A DNA stretch of 64,000 nucleotides from Pseudofrankia coriaricola (GTDB taxonomy: Bacteria > Actinomycetota > Actinomycetes > Frankiales > Frankiaceae): NCBI RefSeq assembly GCF_001854805.1, contig NZ_MBLO01000125.1, positions 30,969 through 94,968 of the forward strand, in the 5' to 3' direction. Of the stretch, positions 7,649-17,100 are shown piece by piece. The notes beneath the pieces were generated by a model. It was given only the letters and a program-made list of their open reading frames with translations, ran no database searches and was not told the origin of the DNA. Position numbers and translations under genes: made by a program. The first letter of the stretch is position 1. Each line of letters begins with the position of its first letter.

Positions 7649-9898
7649 CTAGGCCGCGACCGCCCCGGTCAGCTTGGACAGCGGCTCGGCCAAGCCGTCG
7701 ACCTTGTCGGACAGTGCTCGGACCTGGGTGTCGCTCAGCGAGGTGTAGTCCACGTAGCCGTCGCCCGACTTGTACGGCTCCAGCGCCTTCTCGACATCGG
7801 TCAGGCGGGCGTCGATGGTCTTGGCCAGCTCCGGGTCGGTGTCCTTCAGAACCGGCAGCAGCGGCTCGTACGCGGCCCGGGCACCCTCGACGTTGGCGGC
7901 GAAGTCGATCAGGTCGGTGTGCGAGTACCGCTCCTCCTCGCCGGTGACCTTGCTGGTGGCGACTTCGTTGAGCAGCTCGGCCGCGCCGTTGCCGAGCTGG
8001 CTCGGGGTGAGCTTCACGTCGGTGACCAACGTCTGCAGCTTCTTCACGTCGGCGAGCAGCTTGTCGGCGACGACCGGGTCGGACGTCTTGCCGTTGACCC
8101 AGAGGTCCCTCTCGATCACGTGGAAGCCGGTCCACTCGTCGTCCGGGACATCGCCCTCCCGGGCATCGATCGCCGGGTCGAGGTCGCCGAAGCTCTCCGC
8201 GACCGGCTCGATCCGCTCGTAGAAGACCCGGGCCGGTGCGTAGAGACGCTTGGCCGCCTCGACGTCGCCGCTCTTGACCGCCGCGGCGAACGTCTCAGTG
8301 GCGGTGACCAGCTGACCGGTCTGGCCCTCCACGTAGACGCGGTACTCGCCGACGGCCTCGTACAGCCGCGGGTCGTAGGCGGCGCCCGGGGCGGACGCAC
8401 CGGGCGCGGCGATGGTGAGCTTCGAGGTCACGCCGTCACCAGTGGTACTGGTCGGCCGACAGCGCAGGGTGTAGTCGCCCTCGGCCAGGTCGACGGTCAG
8501 GTTGCGCGACGTCCCCGGGCCGACGTTCTCCACCTCGCCGACGGCTTGGCCGTTCGCGCCGATGAAGTAGAGCTCGATCGCCTTGCCGGTGGTGTTCGAG
8601 ACCTTGAAGGTGTGGGTGCCCGCGGACAGGGCCGGCCCGGAGTAGGCGCATGTGTCGTCGCCGGCGGTGACCACCGAGGCGCCGGCCGCGGTGCCGGCCG
8701 CGGTGCCGTCCGAGCCGCCGTTCAGCGCGAAACCGATCGCGCCGCCAGCCAAGAGCAGGCCCACGACCGAGACGCTCAGGACCGGGACCGCCGTGAGCGT
8801 CCTGCGCCAACCCATGACCTCGTCCTCCTTGGGAGCTGCTTCCTCGCCGCTGTCGGCGGGCTTGCTGGTGTCGTTGTTGCCGGCGGGCGCCGGGATGTCG
8901 CGGTGCTGGCCGCTGGGCGAGTCGGTGCTCTGGGTCGGGATGGCGGCCTCGGCGGTCGGGATGGCGGCGTCGGCGGCCGGGGCGGCGTCTATCCGGGTCG
9001 TGTCCGGCCCGGCCGGAACCGCGCCTGCCCCGGCTCCCGCCGCGGCCGTGGCGGGAGCCGGGGCGGCCGCCGGCTCGGGGGACCTGAACAGGTAGCGGTA
9101 GCAGACGTAGATCGCCATGACCGGGACGAGGTAGCCGAGCCAGACGCCCAGCTGCGCCCACGACCACACCGGGCTGATGTTGAAGATGCCCTTGAGCAGC
9201 GCGCCGTACCAGCTGCTTTCCGAGATGTGGTCGGAGAGGTCGAACGCGAGCGCCTCGTGGCCCGGCAGCAGGTCGGCCTCCTGCAGGTCACCGACGCCGT
9301 AGGCGGCGACACCGGCGGCGACGACGATCAGCGCACCACCCGTCCAGGTGAAGAACCTGCCGAGGTTGAACGTGAGCACGCGGTTGTAGAGCAGGTAGCC
9401 GAGCAGGATGGCGATCAGGATGCCGACGAGCGCGCCCAGCATCGGGCCGACGGTCGAGCCGTTCGTCGAGTCGATCGTCGCCCACAGGAACAGCGCCGTC
9501 TCCAGGCCCTCGCGGGCGACCGCGAGAAACGCGGTGAAGACGACGGCGCCCGCACCGACAGACAGTGCGGCGTCCATCTTGCCGCGCAGTTCGCCGGACA
9601 GGTTGCGCGCCGTCTTACGCATCCAGAAGACCATCCAGGTCACCAGCACGACGGCGACCAGCGACAGGATCCCGCCCAGTCCCTCCTGCGCCTTGGTCGA
9701 CAGGTTCGCGGAGGTGAACGTGAGCGCGGCACCGAAAGCCAGGCTGAGCGCGACCGCCGCCCCAACCCCGAAGGAGAGGTGCGCCATCCGGTCACGTCGA
9801 TCAATCTTGACCAGGTAGGCGGCAAGGATGCTGACGATCAGCGTTGCCTCAAGCCCTTCACGCAACCCGATCAGTAGGTTCGGAACGAAGTTGTCCAC
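7649..9898 (-). CDS. efeUO: Fused FTR1 iron permease and EfeO-like domain
   Basis: A 749-residue protein joining two usually separate parts. Residues 1-280 are an EfeU/FTR1 permease with seven or so helices and two REGLE iron motifs (REGLEATLI near residue 13, REGLETALF near 130). A 90-residue Ala/Pro/Thr linker follows, then one more helix (near 370). Next comes a cupredoxin-like domain (CAYSGPALSAG to about 490) and an M75/imelysin-like domain with the HxxE-type motif HVIERDLW. EfeO binds iron outside the membrane and hands it to EfeU. GTG at 9898 has GGAGAG just before it; an ATG at 9925 is the alternative. Palindromes like DtxR-family sites lie upstream. Confidence 0.88.
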   Translation of the reverse strand: MDNFVPNLLIGLREGLEATLIVSILAAYLVKIDRRDRMAHLSFGVGAAVALSLAFGAALTFTSANLSTKAQEGLGGILSLVAVVLVTWMVFWMRKTARNLSGELRGKMDAALSVGAGAVVFTAFLAVAREGLETALFLWATIDSTNGSTVGPMLGALVGILIAILLGYLLYNRVLTFNLGRFFTWTGGALIVVAAGVAAYGVGDLQEADLLPGHEALAFDLSDHISESSWYGALLKGIFNISPVWSWAQLGVWLGYLVPVMAIYVCYRYLFRSPEPAAAPAPATAAAGAGAGAVPAGPDTTRIDAAPAADAAIPTAEAAIPTQSTDSPSGQHRDIPAPAGNNDTSKPADSGEEAAPKEDEVMGWRRTLTAVPVLSVSVVGLLLAGGAIGFALNGGSDGTAAGTAAGASVVTAGDDTCAYSGPALSAGTHTFKVSNTTGKAIELYFIGANGQAVGEVENVGPGTSRNLTVDLAEGDYTLRCRPTSTTGDGVTSKLTIAAPGASAPGAAYDPRLYEAVGEYRVYVEGQTGQLVTATETFAAAVKSGDVEAAKRLYAPARVFYERIEPVAESFGDLDPAIDAREGDVPDDEWTGFHVIERDLWVNGKTSDPVVADKLLADVKKLQTLVTDVKLTPSQLGNGAAELLNEVATSKVTGEEERYSHTDLIDFAANVEGARAAYEPLLPVLKDTDPELAKTIDARLTDVEKALEPYKSGDGYVDYTSLSDTQVRALSDKVDGLAEPLSKLTGAVAA

Positions 9899-9929
9899 GC
9901 ACTCTCCACTGGGCCCAGGTCCCATCCAG

Positions 9930-9978
9930 TTAGGACCACCTAACTTAAGGCAGGCCGACCTAACTTAGGACCGCCTAA
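9930..9978. promoter_or_regulatory. Two iron-box-like palindromes upstream of efeUO
   Basis: TTAGGACCACCTAA (9930-9943) and TTAGGACCGCCTAA (9965-9978) repeat at 35-bp spacing, with ACCTAACTTA copies beside each. TTAGG...CCTAA half-sites are those of DtxR/IdeR operators, although the canonical 19-bp box has wider arm spacing. The overlapping 19-mer TTAAGGCAGGCCGACCTAA matches that consensus at about 14 of 19 positions. An ideR gene lies in the same window. The rest of the 328-nt gap (9899-10226) holds no gene. Confidence 0.6.
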
Positions 9979-10226
9979 GGCTCAGACGCAAGGGTCCTCC
10001 GAACGAGTGCCCACGAACACCTCGGCCAAGGCTCACAACAGCTCGACCAGCGCAGGAACGAAAGGCGCGCGGGCGTCCCGCACCCCCACCTCCAGGCGAA
10101 GATCACCCCTGCCGGCAGTTCGCGGTCGCGCCCCGCCAGGACAGTCGGAACTCACCGCCGACACGCGACCCGAACAGGGCGCCCACAGCGTTGCCCTCAT
10201 CGAACACATGTGCGACTGTTGGGCTC

Positions 10227-10481
10227 GTGGAAGTGCGGATCGTGATCGACGGCCAGACCTTCGAGCTGCCGGCCGACACCGACCCGGATGAACTTCGCAC
10301 GCGCGTCGCCCAAGCGGTCTTCCGCTGCGAGGTCGAGCAGTTATACCTGGCCGACGGCTACACGATGCTCGTCAACTGGCGCTCCGTCCGCACCATCCAG
10401 ATCCGCACCGGCCCGGCCTCGCCCAATCACCCCGACACCGGCACCGCGACCGCACCGACCGGCGAGCCGCCGGTCCCCTAA
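10227..10481 (+). CDS. Small conserved-looking protein of unknown function
   Basis: An 84-residue protein beginning VEVRIVIDGQTFELPADTD, with a likely beta-alpha-beta fold in the first 60 residues (helix DELRTRVAQAVF, strands EQLYLADGYTMLVNW, TIQIRTG). A Thr/Pro-rich tail follows. GTG at 10227 was preferred because residues before it are shadow-like. There is no signal peptide, membrane helix or catalytic motif. It stands alone between efeUO and a strong hairpin; function unknown. Confidence 0.6.
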   Translation: MEVRIVIDGQTFELPADTDPDELRTRVAQAVFRCEVEQLYLADGYTMLVNWRSVRTIQIRTGPASPNHPDTGTATAPTGEPPVP

Positions 10482-10484
10482 GAC

Positions 10485-10549
10485 GGACCACGGTCGTGTG
10501 GTGGCCGGGGCGGGACCTACGGCCACCTTCCCCCGCACGGCCGTGGTCC
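10485..10549 (+). terminator. Long two-part hairpin after small gene
   Basis: Arms GGACCACGGTCGTG and CACGGCCGTGGTCC pair over 14 bp with one G-U, and enclose a second pair GGTGGCC/GGCCACC. It begins 4 bp after the stop codon. It probably terminates rightward transcription. Confidence 0.65.
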
Positions 10550-10720
10550 CCACCCGCACGCCGACGCCGCGGGCGGCAAGGCCGAGACCCGTCCCGCGCC
10601 TGATCGACTGCTACGCACAACCCAGCCACCGATGGTGACGGCGCATCGGCGCATCACCAACGCACCCACCACCCCGGCCCCAGTCCACGCCAGCCCCGGC
10701 TACACACGCCAACCCCGAGA

Positions 10721-12478
10721 TCAGGCTGGGAGGGCGCCCTGCGCCCGACAGGCGGCGCCCGGCGCCGGGCGCGAAGCGTCCGGCGCGGGACCGCCCCAGC
10801 CGCCGCCGCCCGGGGTGTGGACCGTGACCACGGCCCCGGCGGGCAGGGGCCGGCTGGCCTTGGGCGGGAGCGGGTCGCCGTCGACGTCGGCGCGGCCGAC
10901 GCCGCCGGGGCCGCCGCCGGCCGCGCCCTGCGGGGCATGGCGACGCCGATCGGCCAGCACCGACAGGGTCGCCGGCTCCAGCACCCGGATCGAACGGACC
11001 AGACCGGCGCCACCGGGGTGCAGCCCGGCGCCGGCCGTCGCCTCGTCGAGCTCGTAGCGCTCCACCCGCATCGGGTACTCGAGCTCGAGCGCCTCGATCG
11101 GGGTATTGAGCGTGTTCGTCATCCCGACGTGCACCCCGGACGCGCCCGGCCCGCGCGCGGAGCCCCCAGCCCCGCCCGCCAGCGTCTCGTAGTACGTCCA
11201 GCCGTCGCCGCCGATCACCAGGTTGTTCATCGTCCCCTGGCCCTGCGCGGGCAGGACCGGCAGCGTCGCCGGTTCCTCTCCCGTCTCGGTCGCCGCCGCC
11301 GCGACCGCAGCGGCGCCCGCGGCGGCGGCGACCGCCTGGCCCAGGGCGGCGAGCACGGTGTCGGCGATCCGCTGTGACGTCTCGACGTTGCCGGCGACGA
11401 CGGCCGACGGGCGACGGGCGTCGACCAGCGAGCCGGGCTCGGTGACGACGGTGAGCGGCGCGTACGTGCCGTCGTTCGCCGGCACGTCGTCGGGCAGCAG
11501 CACCCGCAATGCGAAGCAGCAGGCCGAGCGGGTCACCGCGCGCGGGCAGTTGACGTTGCCCCGCACGGCCGGCGAGGTACCGGTGAAGTCCACCGTGAGA
11601 CCGTCCCCGGCGATCGTCACCGCGACCCGCAACGGGATGTCGACGTCGTCCGCGCCGTCGCCCTCCAACTCGCTGGCCGCCTCGTACCGGCCGTCCGGCA
11701 GCAGCGCGACCAGCGACCGGCTGCGCCGCTCGCCATAGCGCAGCACCTCGGCGAAGGCGGTGAGCACGGTCGCCACCCCATGGCGCGCCGCGAGCTCGGT
11801 CAGGCGGATGCCGGCGAGCCGGTTCGCGGCCGCCTGTGCGCGCAGATCGCCGCGGCGCAGGTCGGGGGTGCGCGAGTTCGCGCAGATCAGGTCGAGGATG
11901 TCGTCCTGCCACCGGCCCGCCCGGACCAGGCGGACCGGCGGGATGATCAGCCCCTCGGCGAAGATCTCGCGCGAGTCGGCCGGCATCGAGCCAGGTCGCA
12001 TGCCGCCCATGTCGGAGTGGTGCGCCCTCGTGGCCGCGTAGCCGACGATCTCGCCGCCCGGTTCCTCCGCGGCGGTGCCCGGCGGGCCGCCGAAGGAGGC
12101 GCGATCATCGTCCTCGCGTGCGCCTCCGGAGGCACCTGGCGGGATGGTCAGGGGGCTGACGAGCGTGACGTCCGGCAGGTGGTTGCCACCGGTGAACGGG
12201 TCGTTGAGCACCCACACGTCGCCGGGTGCCGCGCCGCGCTCGGCGACCACCCGCACCGACTCGTAGAGCGCCCCCAGGTGCACCGGCACGTGCGCCGCCT
12301 GCGCGACCATCCGGCCGTCCGCGTCGAACAGCGCGGCCGAGCAGTCCCGCCGCTCCTTGATGTTCGACGAGTACGCGCTGCGGACCAGCAGCGTCCCCAT
12401 CTCCTCGGCGATCCCGGCGAGCCCGCTCGCGAGCACCGACAAGGTCACCGGGTCCAGCCCGGCCGGCACCGCCTCCAT
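10721..12478 (-). CDS. hyuB: Hydantoinase B / N-methylhydantoinase beta-subunit-like protein
   Basis: A 585-residue HyuB-family protein. HyuB normally pairs with HyuA to hydrolyse hydantoins or oxoprolines with ATP. Family landmarks are LDPVTLSVLASGLAGIAEEMG at the start, SSNIKERRDCSAALFD, NDPFTGGNHLPDV, AYAATRAHHSDMGG-like VGYAATRAHHSDMGG and the C-terminal PGGGGWGGP. No hyuA lies next to it, so the partner must be elsewhere or absent. ATG at 12478 has GGGAG 3 nt before it. The last 20 or so residues after PGGGGWGGP are encoded by a dispersed palindromic repeat and differ in character from the rest. Confidence 0.85.
   Translation of the reverse strand: MEAVPAGLDPVTLSVLASGLAGIAEEMGTLLVRSAYSSNIKERRDCSAALFDADGRMVAQAAHVPVHLGALYESVRVVAERGAAPGDVWVLNDPFTGGNHLPDVTLVSPLTIPPGASGGAREDDDRASFGGPPGTAAEEPGGEIVGYAATRAHHSDMGGMRPGSMPADSREIFAEGLIIPPVRLVRAGRWQDDILDLICANSRTPDLRRGDLRAQAAANRLAGIRLTELAARHGVATVLTAFAEVLRYGERRSRSLVALLPDGRYEAASELEGDGADDVDIPLRVAVTIAGDGLTVDFTGTSPAVRGNVNCPRAVTRSACCFALRVLLPDDVPANDGTYAPLTVVTEPGSLVDARRPSAVVAGNVETSQRIADTVLAALGQAVAAAAGAAAVAAAATETGEEPATLPVLPAQGQGTMNNLVIGGDGWTYYETLAGGAGGSARGPGASGVHVGMTNTLNTPIEALELEYPMRVERYELDEATAGAGLHPGGAGLVRSIRVLEPATLSVLADRRRHAPQGAAGGGPGGVGRADVDGDPLPPKASRPLPAGAVVTVHTPGGGGWGGPAPDASRPAPGAACRAQGALPA
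10730..10797. repeat. Dispersed palindromic repeat, copy B (inside hyuB end)
   Basis: Matches 6070-6135 closely, with the same core hairpin (GCGCCCGGCGCCGGGCGC). Here it is read as the C-terminal tail of HyuB, whereas copy A lies after a stop codon. This suggests insertion at, or loss of, the original hyuB stop codon. Confidence 0.6.
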
Positions 12479-12540
12479 GTCTCCCAGCGTGGCACCTCCC
12501 CGTCCGGCGGAGGCTGTGGGGGCCGTGGTCAGATGAGGCC

Positions 12541-14025
12541 ATGCCAGCCGCCACCCCCGGCGTGCCCGCCGGCCCGTCCACCGGTCCGTCCTCCGGGCTT
12601 TCCCCCCAGGAGCCTCTTGGCGGCGTCTCGGCCGAGCTCGCCACCGACGTCGCCGGACGGGTACGGGCGCTGATGCCGCGCGCCCGTGACGAGCTCGCCG
12701 AGCTCGTCGCCATCCCGACCGTCTTCGATCCCCGGCTGGGGCCGTCGGCCGACTGCGTGCGCGGCGCGGGCCTCGTCGCGGACGCGCTGCGCGACGCCGG
12801 GCTGCCGGACGTGCGGCTGGTGGAGACGCCGGACGGCTCCACGGCGGCGATCGGCCACCGGCCGGCGCCCCCCGGCGCGCCGACCGTGCTGTTCTACGCC
12901 CACTACGACGTCCAGCCTCCGGGCGACGAGGCGAGCTGGGACAGCCCGCCCTTCACGCTGACCGAGCGGGACGGCCGCTGGTATGGCCGGGGCGCCGCCG
13001 ACTGCAAGGGCAACCTGATGGCCCACCTCACCGCGCTGCGGGCGGTCGGAAACTCGACTTCCCCCACATCCAGCCTTCGGCAGGATGTGGGGACCCCTGT
13101 CCCAGTCGGGATCAAGGTCGTCGTCGAAGGCTCCGAGGAACAGGGCACCGGGGGACTCGAGCGGTTCGTCGAGCAGAACCCGGACCTGCTGGCCGCGGAC
13201 ACGATCGTGATCTGCGACTCGGGCAACGTCGCCGTGGGCGTGCCGACGTTGACGACGGTGCTGCGCGGCCTGGTCAGCGCTGTCGTCCGCGTGACGACCG
13301 GCACCAGCGGCATGCACAGCGGCATGTTCGGCGGCCCGACGCCGGACGCCCTGCTGGCGCTGGTCGCGATGCTCGCGACGCTGCACAACGAGGCGGGCGA
13401 CGTCACCATCCCCGGGCTCGCCAACGGCGGGGTGTGGAACGGCGAGCCCTACCCTGAGGAGCGGCTACGCGCCGACGCGCACGTGCTCCCCGAGGTGGGC
13501 CTGCTCGGAAGCGGCACCGTCGCCGACCAGCTCTGGGCCCGGCCGGCGTTGACGGTCATCGGCATGGAGGTACCGCCGCTGACCGGCGCGCCGTCGGCGG
13601 TGCAGCCGGCTGCCGCGGCCCGGCTGAACCTGCGGGTCCCGCCGGGCGTCGACCCGGAGGCCGCCTACGGGCTGCTCGCCGACCACCTGCGCGCGGTCGC
13701 GCCGTGGCATGTCCGGGTGGAGATCGAGCTGGAGGGCATCGGCGCGTCGTTTCGCGCCGAGACCGACGGGCCCGGCTACCGCGCGATAACGGCGGCGCTG
13801 GCGACGGCCTATGGGCGGCCGGTCACCACAGCGGGGCAGGGGGGCGGGATCCCGCTGTGCGACACGTTCGCGCGGACCTACCCGGATTCGGAGATCATGC
13901 TGATCGGCGTCTCCGAGCCGGCCTGCCTCATCCACGCCCCCAACGAGAGCGTCGCCCCCAGCGAGATCGAACAGATCGCGCTGGCCGAGGCGCTCTTCCT
14001 GCTCGGCCATCCCACAACGGGCTGA
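12541..14025 (+). CDS. M20-family dipeptidase
   Basis: A 494-residue zinc metallopeptidase of the M20 dipeptidase group (CNDP/DapE-like). Zinc ligands and catalytic residues are visible in order: FYAHYDVQPP (first His, with Asp), RGAADCKGNLM (bridging Asp), EGSEEQGTGG (catalytic Glu pair), CDSGN and the terminal NES region (HAPNESVAPSE). The lid or dimerisation domain follows the GTSGMHSGMFGG segment. The gene is divergent from hyuB with 62 bp between them, so the two may share control of amide or peptide breakdown. It carries an in-frame palindromic insert of about 17 codons between ALRAVG and VPVGIKVV, where relatives join directly. Confidence 0.87.
   Translation: MPAATPGVPAGPSTGPSSGLSPQEPLGGVSAELATDVAGRVRALMPRARDELAELVAIPTVFDPRLGPSADCVRGAGLVADALRDAGLPDVRLVETPDGSTAAIGHRPAPPGAPTVLFYAHYDVQPPGDEASWDSPPFTLTERDGRWYGRGAADCKGNLMAHLTALRAVGNSTSPTSSLRQDVGTPVPVGIKVVVEGSEEQGTGGLERFVEQNPDLLAADTIVICDSGNVAVGVPTLTTVLRGLVSAVVRVTTGTSGMHSGMFGGPTPDALLALVAMLATLHNEAGDVTIPGLANGGVWNGEPYPEERLRADAHVLPEVGLLGSGTVADQLWARPALTVIGMEVPPLTGAPSAVQPAAAARLNLRVPPGVDPEAAYGLLADHLRAVAPWHVRVEIELEGIGASFRAETDGPGYRAITAALATAYGRPVTTAGQGGGIPLCDTFARTYPDSEIMLIGVSEPACLIHAPNESVAPSEIEQIALAEALFLLGHPTTG
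13062..13092. repeat. In-frame palindrome inside the M20 dipeptidase gene
   Basis: CCCCACATCC (13062-13071) pairs with GGATGTGGGG (13083-13092). The 11-nt middle holds GCC-TTC-GGC, which extends the stem past one A-A mismatch. It encodes about 17 residues (NSTSPTSSLRQDVGTP) that break a conserved segment and look unlike the enzyme around them. Confidence 0.65.
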
Positions 14026-14135
14026 CCAGCGGGAGAGACACATCATGATCGACGTGAGGCGGGTACCACAATCACCTCGCAAGACCGGCAACCCAGCTCC
14101 GCGCCTGGCATCGCGCGGTGCCATTCTTGGGGGTC

Positions 14136-17100
14136 ATGGGACCACGGGGGGATGAGGCCACGTCGGCCATGCCCCCGGAGCCCCCGCCGGTGAAGGCGCT
14201 GCCCGCGGAACCCCAGTCCGCGGAACCCCAGTCCGCCCAGCCCGCGTCGCCCGCGGCCCTGTCGTCCACGGCCCTGTCGTCCACGGCCCCGTCGCCCACG
14301 ACCCCGTCGCCCGCGTCCGTTACCTCCCCCGAACCCGCGGTGGCCCAGGCCCCGACGACGGGGACCCTGCCGGACTCGCCGGCCCCGGCGGCTGAGACCG
14401 AGGCCGTACCCGCGGCGCCAGCCCGCACGCGGGCTCCTCGGCGCGCGCCAGCCAGGACGGCGGCGGCGAAGGGCACGGCCGTCACGACCGTGGCGCCGAC
14501 TGAGCAGGCCACGGCCGAAGGCACACCGGCCGCGCGGCAGCCTGCTCCCTCGGCCAGGGCGACCCGCGCCCGGCCGACCCACGCCAAGGCCACGCCAGCC
14601 GGCGCGGGGACCGACGAGGCGACGACCGGCCCGACGCCATTCGCCGACGCCACGACCTCGGACGCCACGACCTCGGACGCCACAGCCTCGGACGCCACAG
14701 CCTCGGACGCCACAACCGCCACCGCCACGCCCACGGAACCACCGAGACCGAAGACGACCCGAACCCGGTCCACCCGTGCCAAGGCGCCCTCCGCCGAGGC
14801 GACGGCCGGCGCGCCGGCCGTCGAGGCCGCGCCGGTCAAGGCCAGCCGCGCCCAGTCGACGCGGAGCCGGGCCAAGGCCGCGCCCGCCACGGCGACGGAG
14901 CAGTCACCGCTGCCGGGAGCGACGGCCGGTCCCGCGCCGGGCAGGGCCGCCCAGCGGGCCGGCGCTGGATTGGCCGGGCTCGCCGACGCAACGCCGGAGC
15001 CGGTCGAGACCCGGGTCTCCTCACCGCTCAGTCCAACAGGCACGGGGGATCTCGGTGAGCTGATCCGCCTGTTGATACCGGATGACCCGACGACCGGCCC
15101 GGTCCCGATCCCGGCGCCGCCCCCGGACACCGGTCCCCTGATCCTCCCCCCGATCGACGGCCCGTTCCTGACGCCGATGGCCGACGAGACGGGGCCGCTT
15201 ACCGTTCCACTCGCCTACCGCGGGTGGGACAGCCCGACCGCTCCTGGCGGCGCGCCGGACGACGCCACCGCGCCGACGAGCCCTGGGGGTGCTGGCCTGG
15301 CCGGCCAGGCCACGGCGCCAGTCGGTGGGAGCACCACCGGTGAGAGCGCCGTCGGTGAGCCCACCACCGTGGCCGCCGCGGAATGGCCCGTCGCGGCAGC
15401 CGCCGCGACGCGGCCGGGTGGGGCCGAGCCCGACGCGGAGGGATTCGCGGTCGTCGGAGTGTTGGAGCAGCGGCGGCGCCGGTGGCCCTGGACCCGTTGG
15501 CGGTGGACACGCCTCCCGCTGCCCGCGTCCTGGCCACCGCCGGGGCGGGAGCCGTCCTCGCGGCGCTGGCCGCGGGCGCTGCGCTGGTCGCTGGACATGA
15601 GCTGGGAGCGGACGCTGCGTCAGCCGCGGTTTCGGCGCTGGCTCCCCGCCGTGGACTGGGAGGAGACCCTGGGCCGGCCGCGGGGCCGATACCTGCTGCC
15701 CGCCCTGATCTGGCCGTCGGCTCCACGCCGACCGTCCGAACGGCGCTGGCAGTCGGCCGGGCGCTCGCTGTCCCGGCCGGTCTGGGCCAGGGGCAACGTC
15801 GACCGACGGTTCGCGCCGGTCTACGCGGTGGCCTTCTCGCCAGACGGGCGGCGGCTCGCGACGGCGAGCGGCGATGGCCTCGTCCGGCTATGGAATGTCG
15901 CTGACCCGGGCGTGCCCGCGCGAATGTGGGAGGTCTCGACGAGGTTCGCGGCCGGGCCGGTCGTGGCGTTCTCACCCGACGGCACATGGCTGGCCACGGG
16001 CCACGACAACACCCACGCGGTGCTCTGGAAGATCGACGAGCTCGCCGGACCCGTTCCGCGCGCGTTGCTCGCTCATCCCGGAGGGCTGACCGGGCTGCAC
16101 TTCTCGGCGGACGGGCGGCGGCTTGCCGCCGGCTTCGCCGCGGAGGCCGCCCGGATCTGGGACGTCACGGACCCCACCCACCCCCGCCCGCTGGGCCGCG
16201 CGGGTGACTCGCGCCTGATCCGCGCCGCCGCGATCTTCCCGAACGGCCGCTGGCTCGCGACCGCGGGCGAGCGGGTCGAGTTCTGGGAGGTCTCGGCCAC
16301 GCCGGTGCGCCGAATGCACCTGACGGCCGGCGAGGGCCCGCTGTTGGACGTGGCGGTCGCGCCGGACGGCCGGACGATGGCGGTGGGACGCCTCGACGGC
16401 ACCGTCGACCTCTGGCACACGATCGACCCGTCGGCGCCCGCGCCGCGGGCCTCGATCAACGCGCACGCCGGCTGGGTCACGTCGGTCACCTTCAGCGCGG
16501 ACAGCCGGTGGCTGGCCACTGTGAGCGCGGAGCACGTCGCGCTGTGGGACCTGCTGGACCCGACCGCCGCGGTCGGGCGGATACGTACCCGACTGCCGGT
16601 GACTGCCGTCGCGTTCGCCCCCAAGCGTGGGTTGCTCGCCGTCGCGAGCCTCGACGGGTCGGTGACCCTGCTGCGCCCGACGACGGAGGCTCATGAGCCG
16701 GCCGGCGCGGATGGCCACGCGGCGACGGACGCCGACGAGGCGCGGGTCCGCGAGGCGCGAGCTGACGACGAGACCGACGCCGAGAAGACCGCGGTCGATG
16801 TCGAACCGCTCAGGACCCTCCGCCCGATGGGGGACACGCCGGCCGCCGGCGGCATCGACCTGCCGGGCAGGCGCCGCCGCGAGCGCCGGACGAACGGTCG
16901 GGCAGCGGTCGTCGGGGGCCTCGCGATCGGCCTGAGCTGCCTGCTTGTCTTCGGTCACCAGCTGGGGCTGCCCCCGGCGCTGCTGCTGGCCGCGGGGATG
17001 ATCGTCGTGCTGGCACTGGTCGTGGCGACGGGGCTGGCACTGGCTGCGGCCGTCTGGGCGCCGCCGGCCGCCGGGCCACGCCAGGCGGCTGGCGCGGGTA

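Noticed and set aside
6392..9877. A very long plus-strand open frame (over 1100 codons) opposite efeB and efeUO
   Set aside because: It is the antisense shadow of two well-supported genes; its residues are Arg/Gly/Asp-rich without domains.
14646..14720. Five regularly spaced 15-bp repeats considered as a CRISPR-like array
   Set aside because: No spacers; they are in-frame codon repeats inside the WD40 gene. No CRISPR array or cas gene is present in the window.
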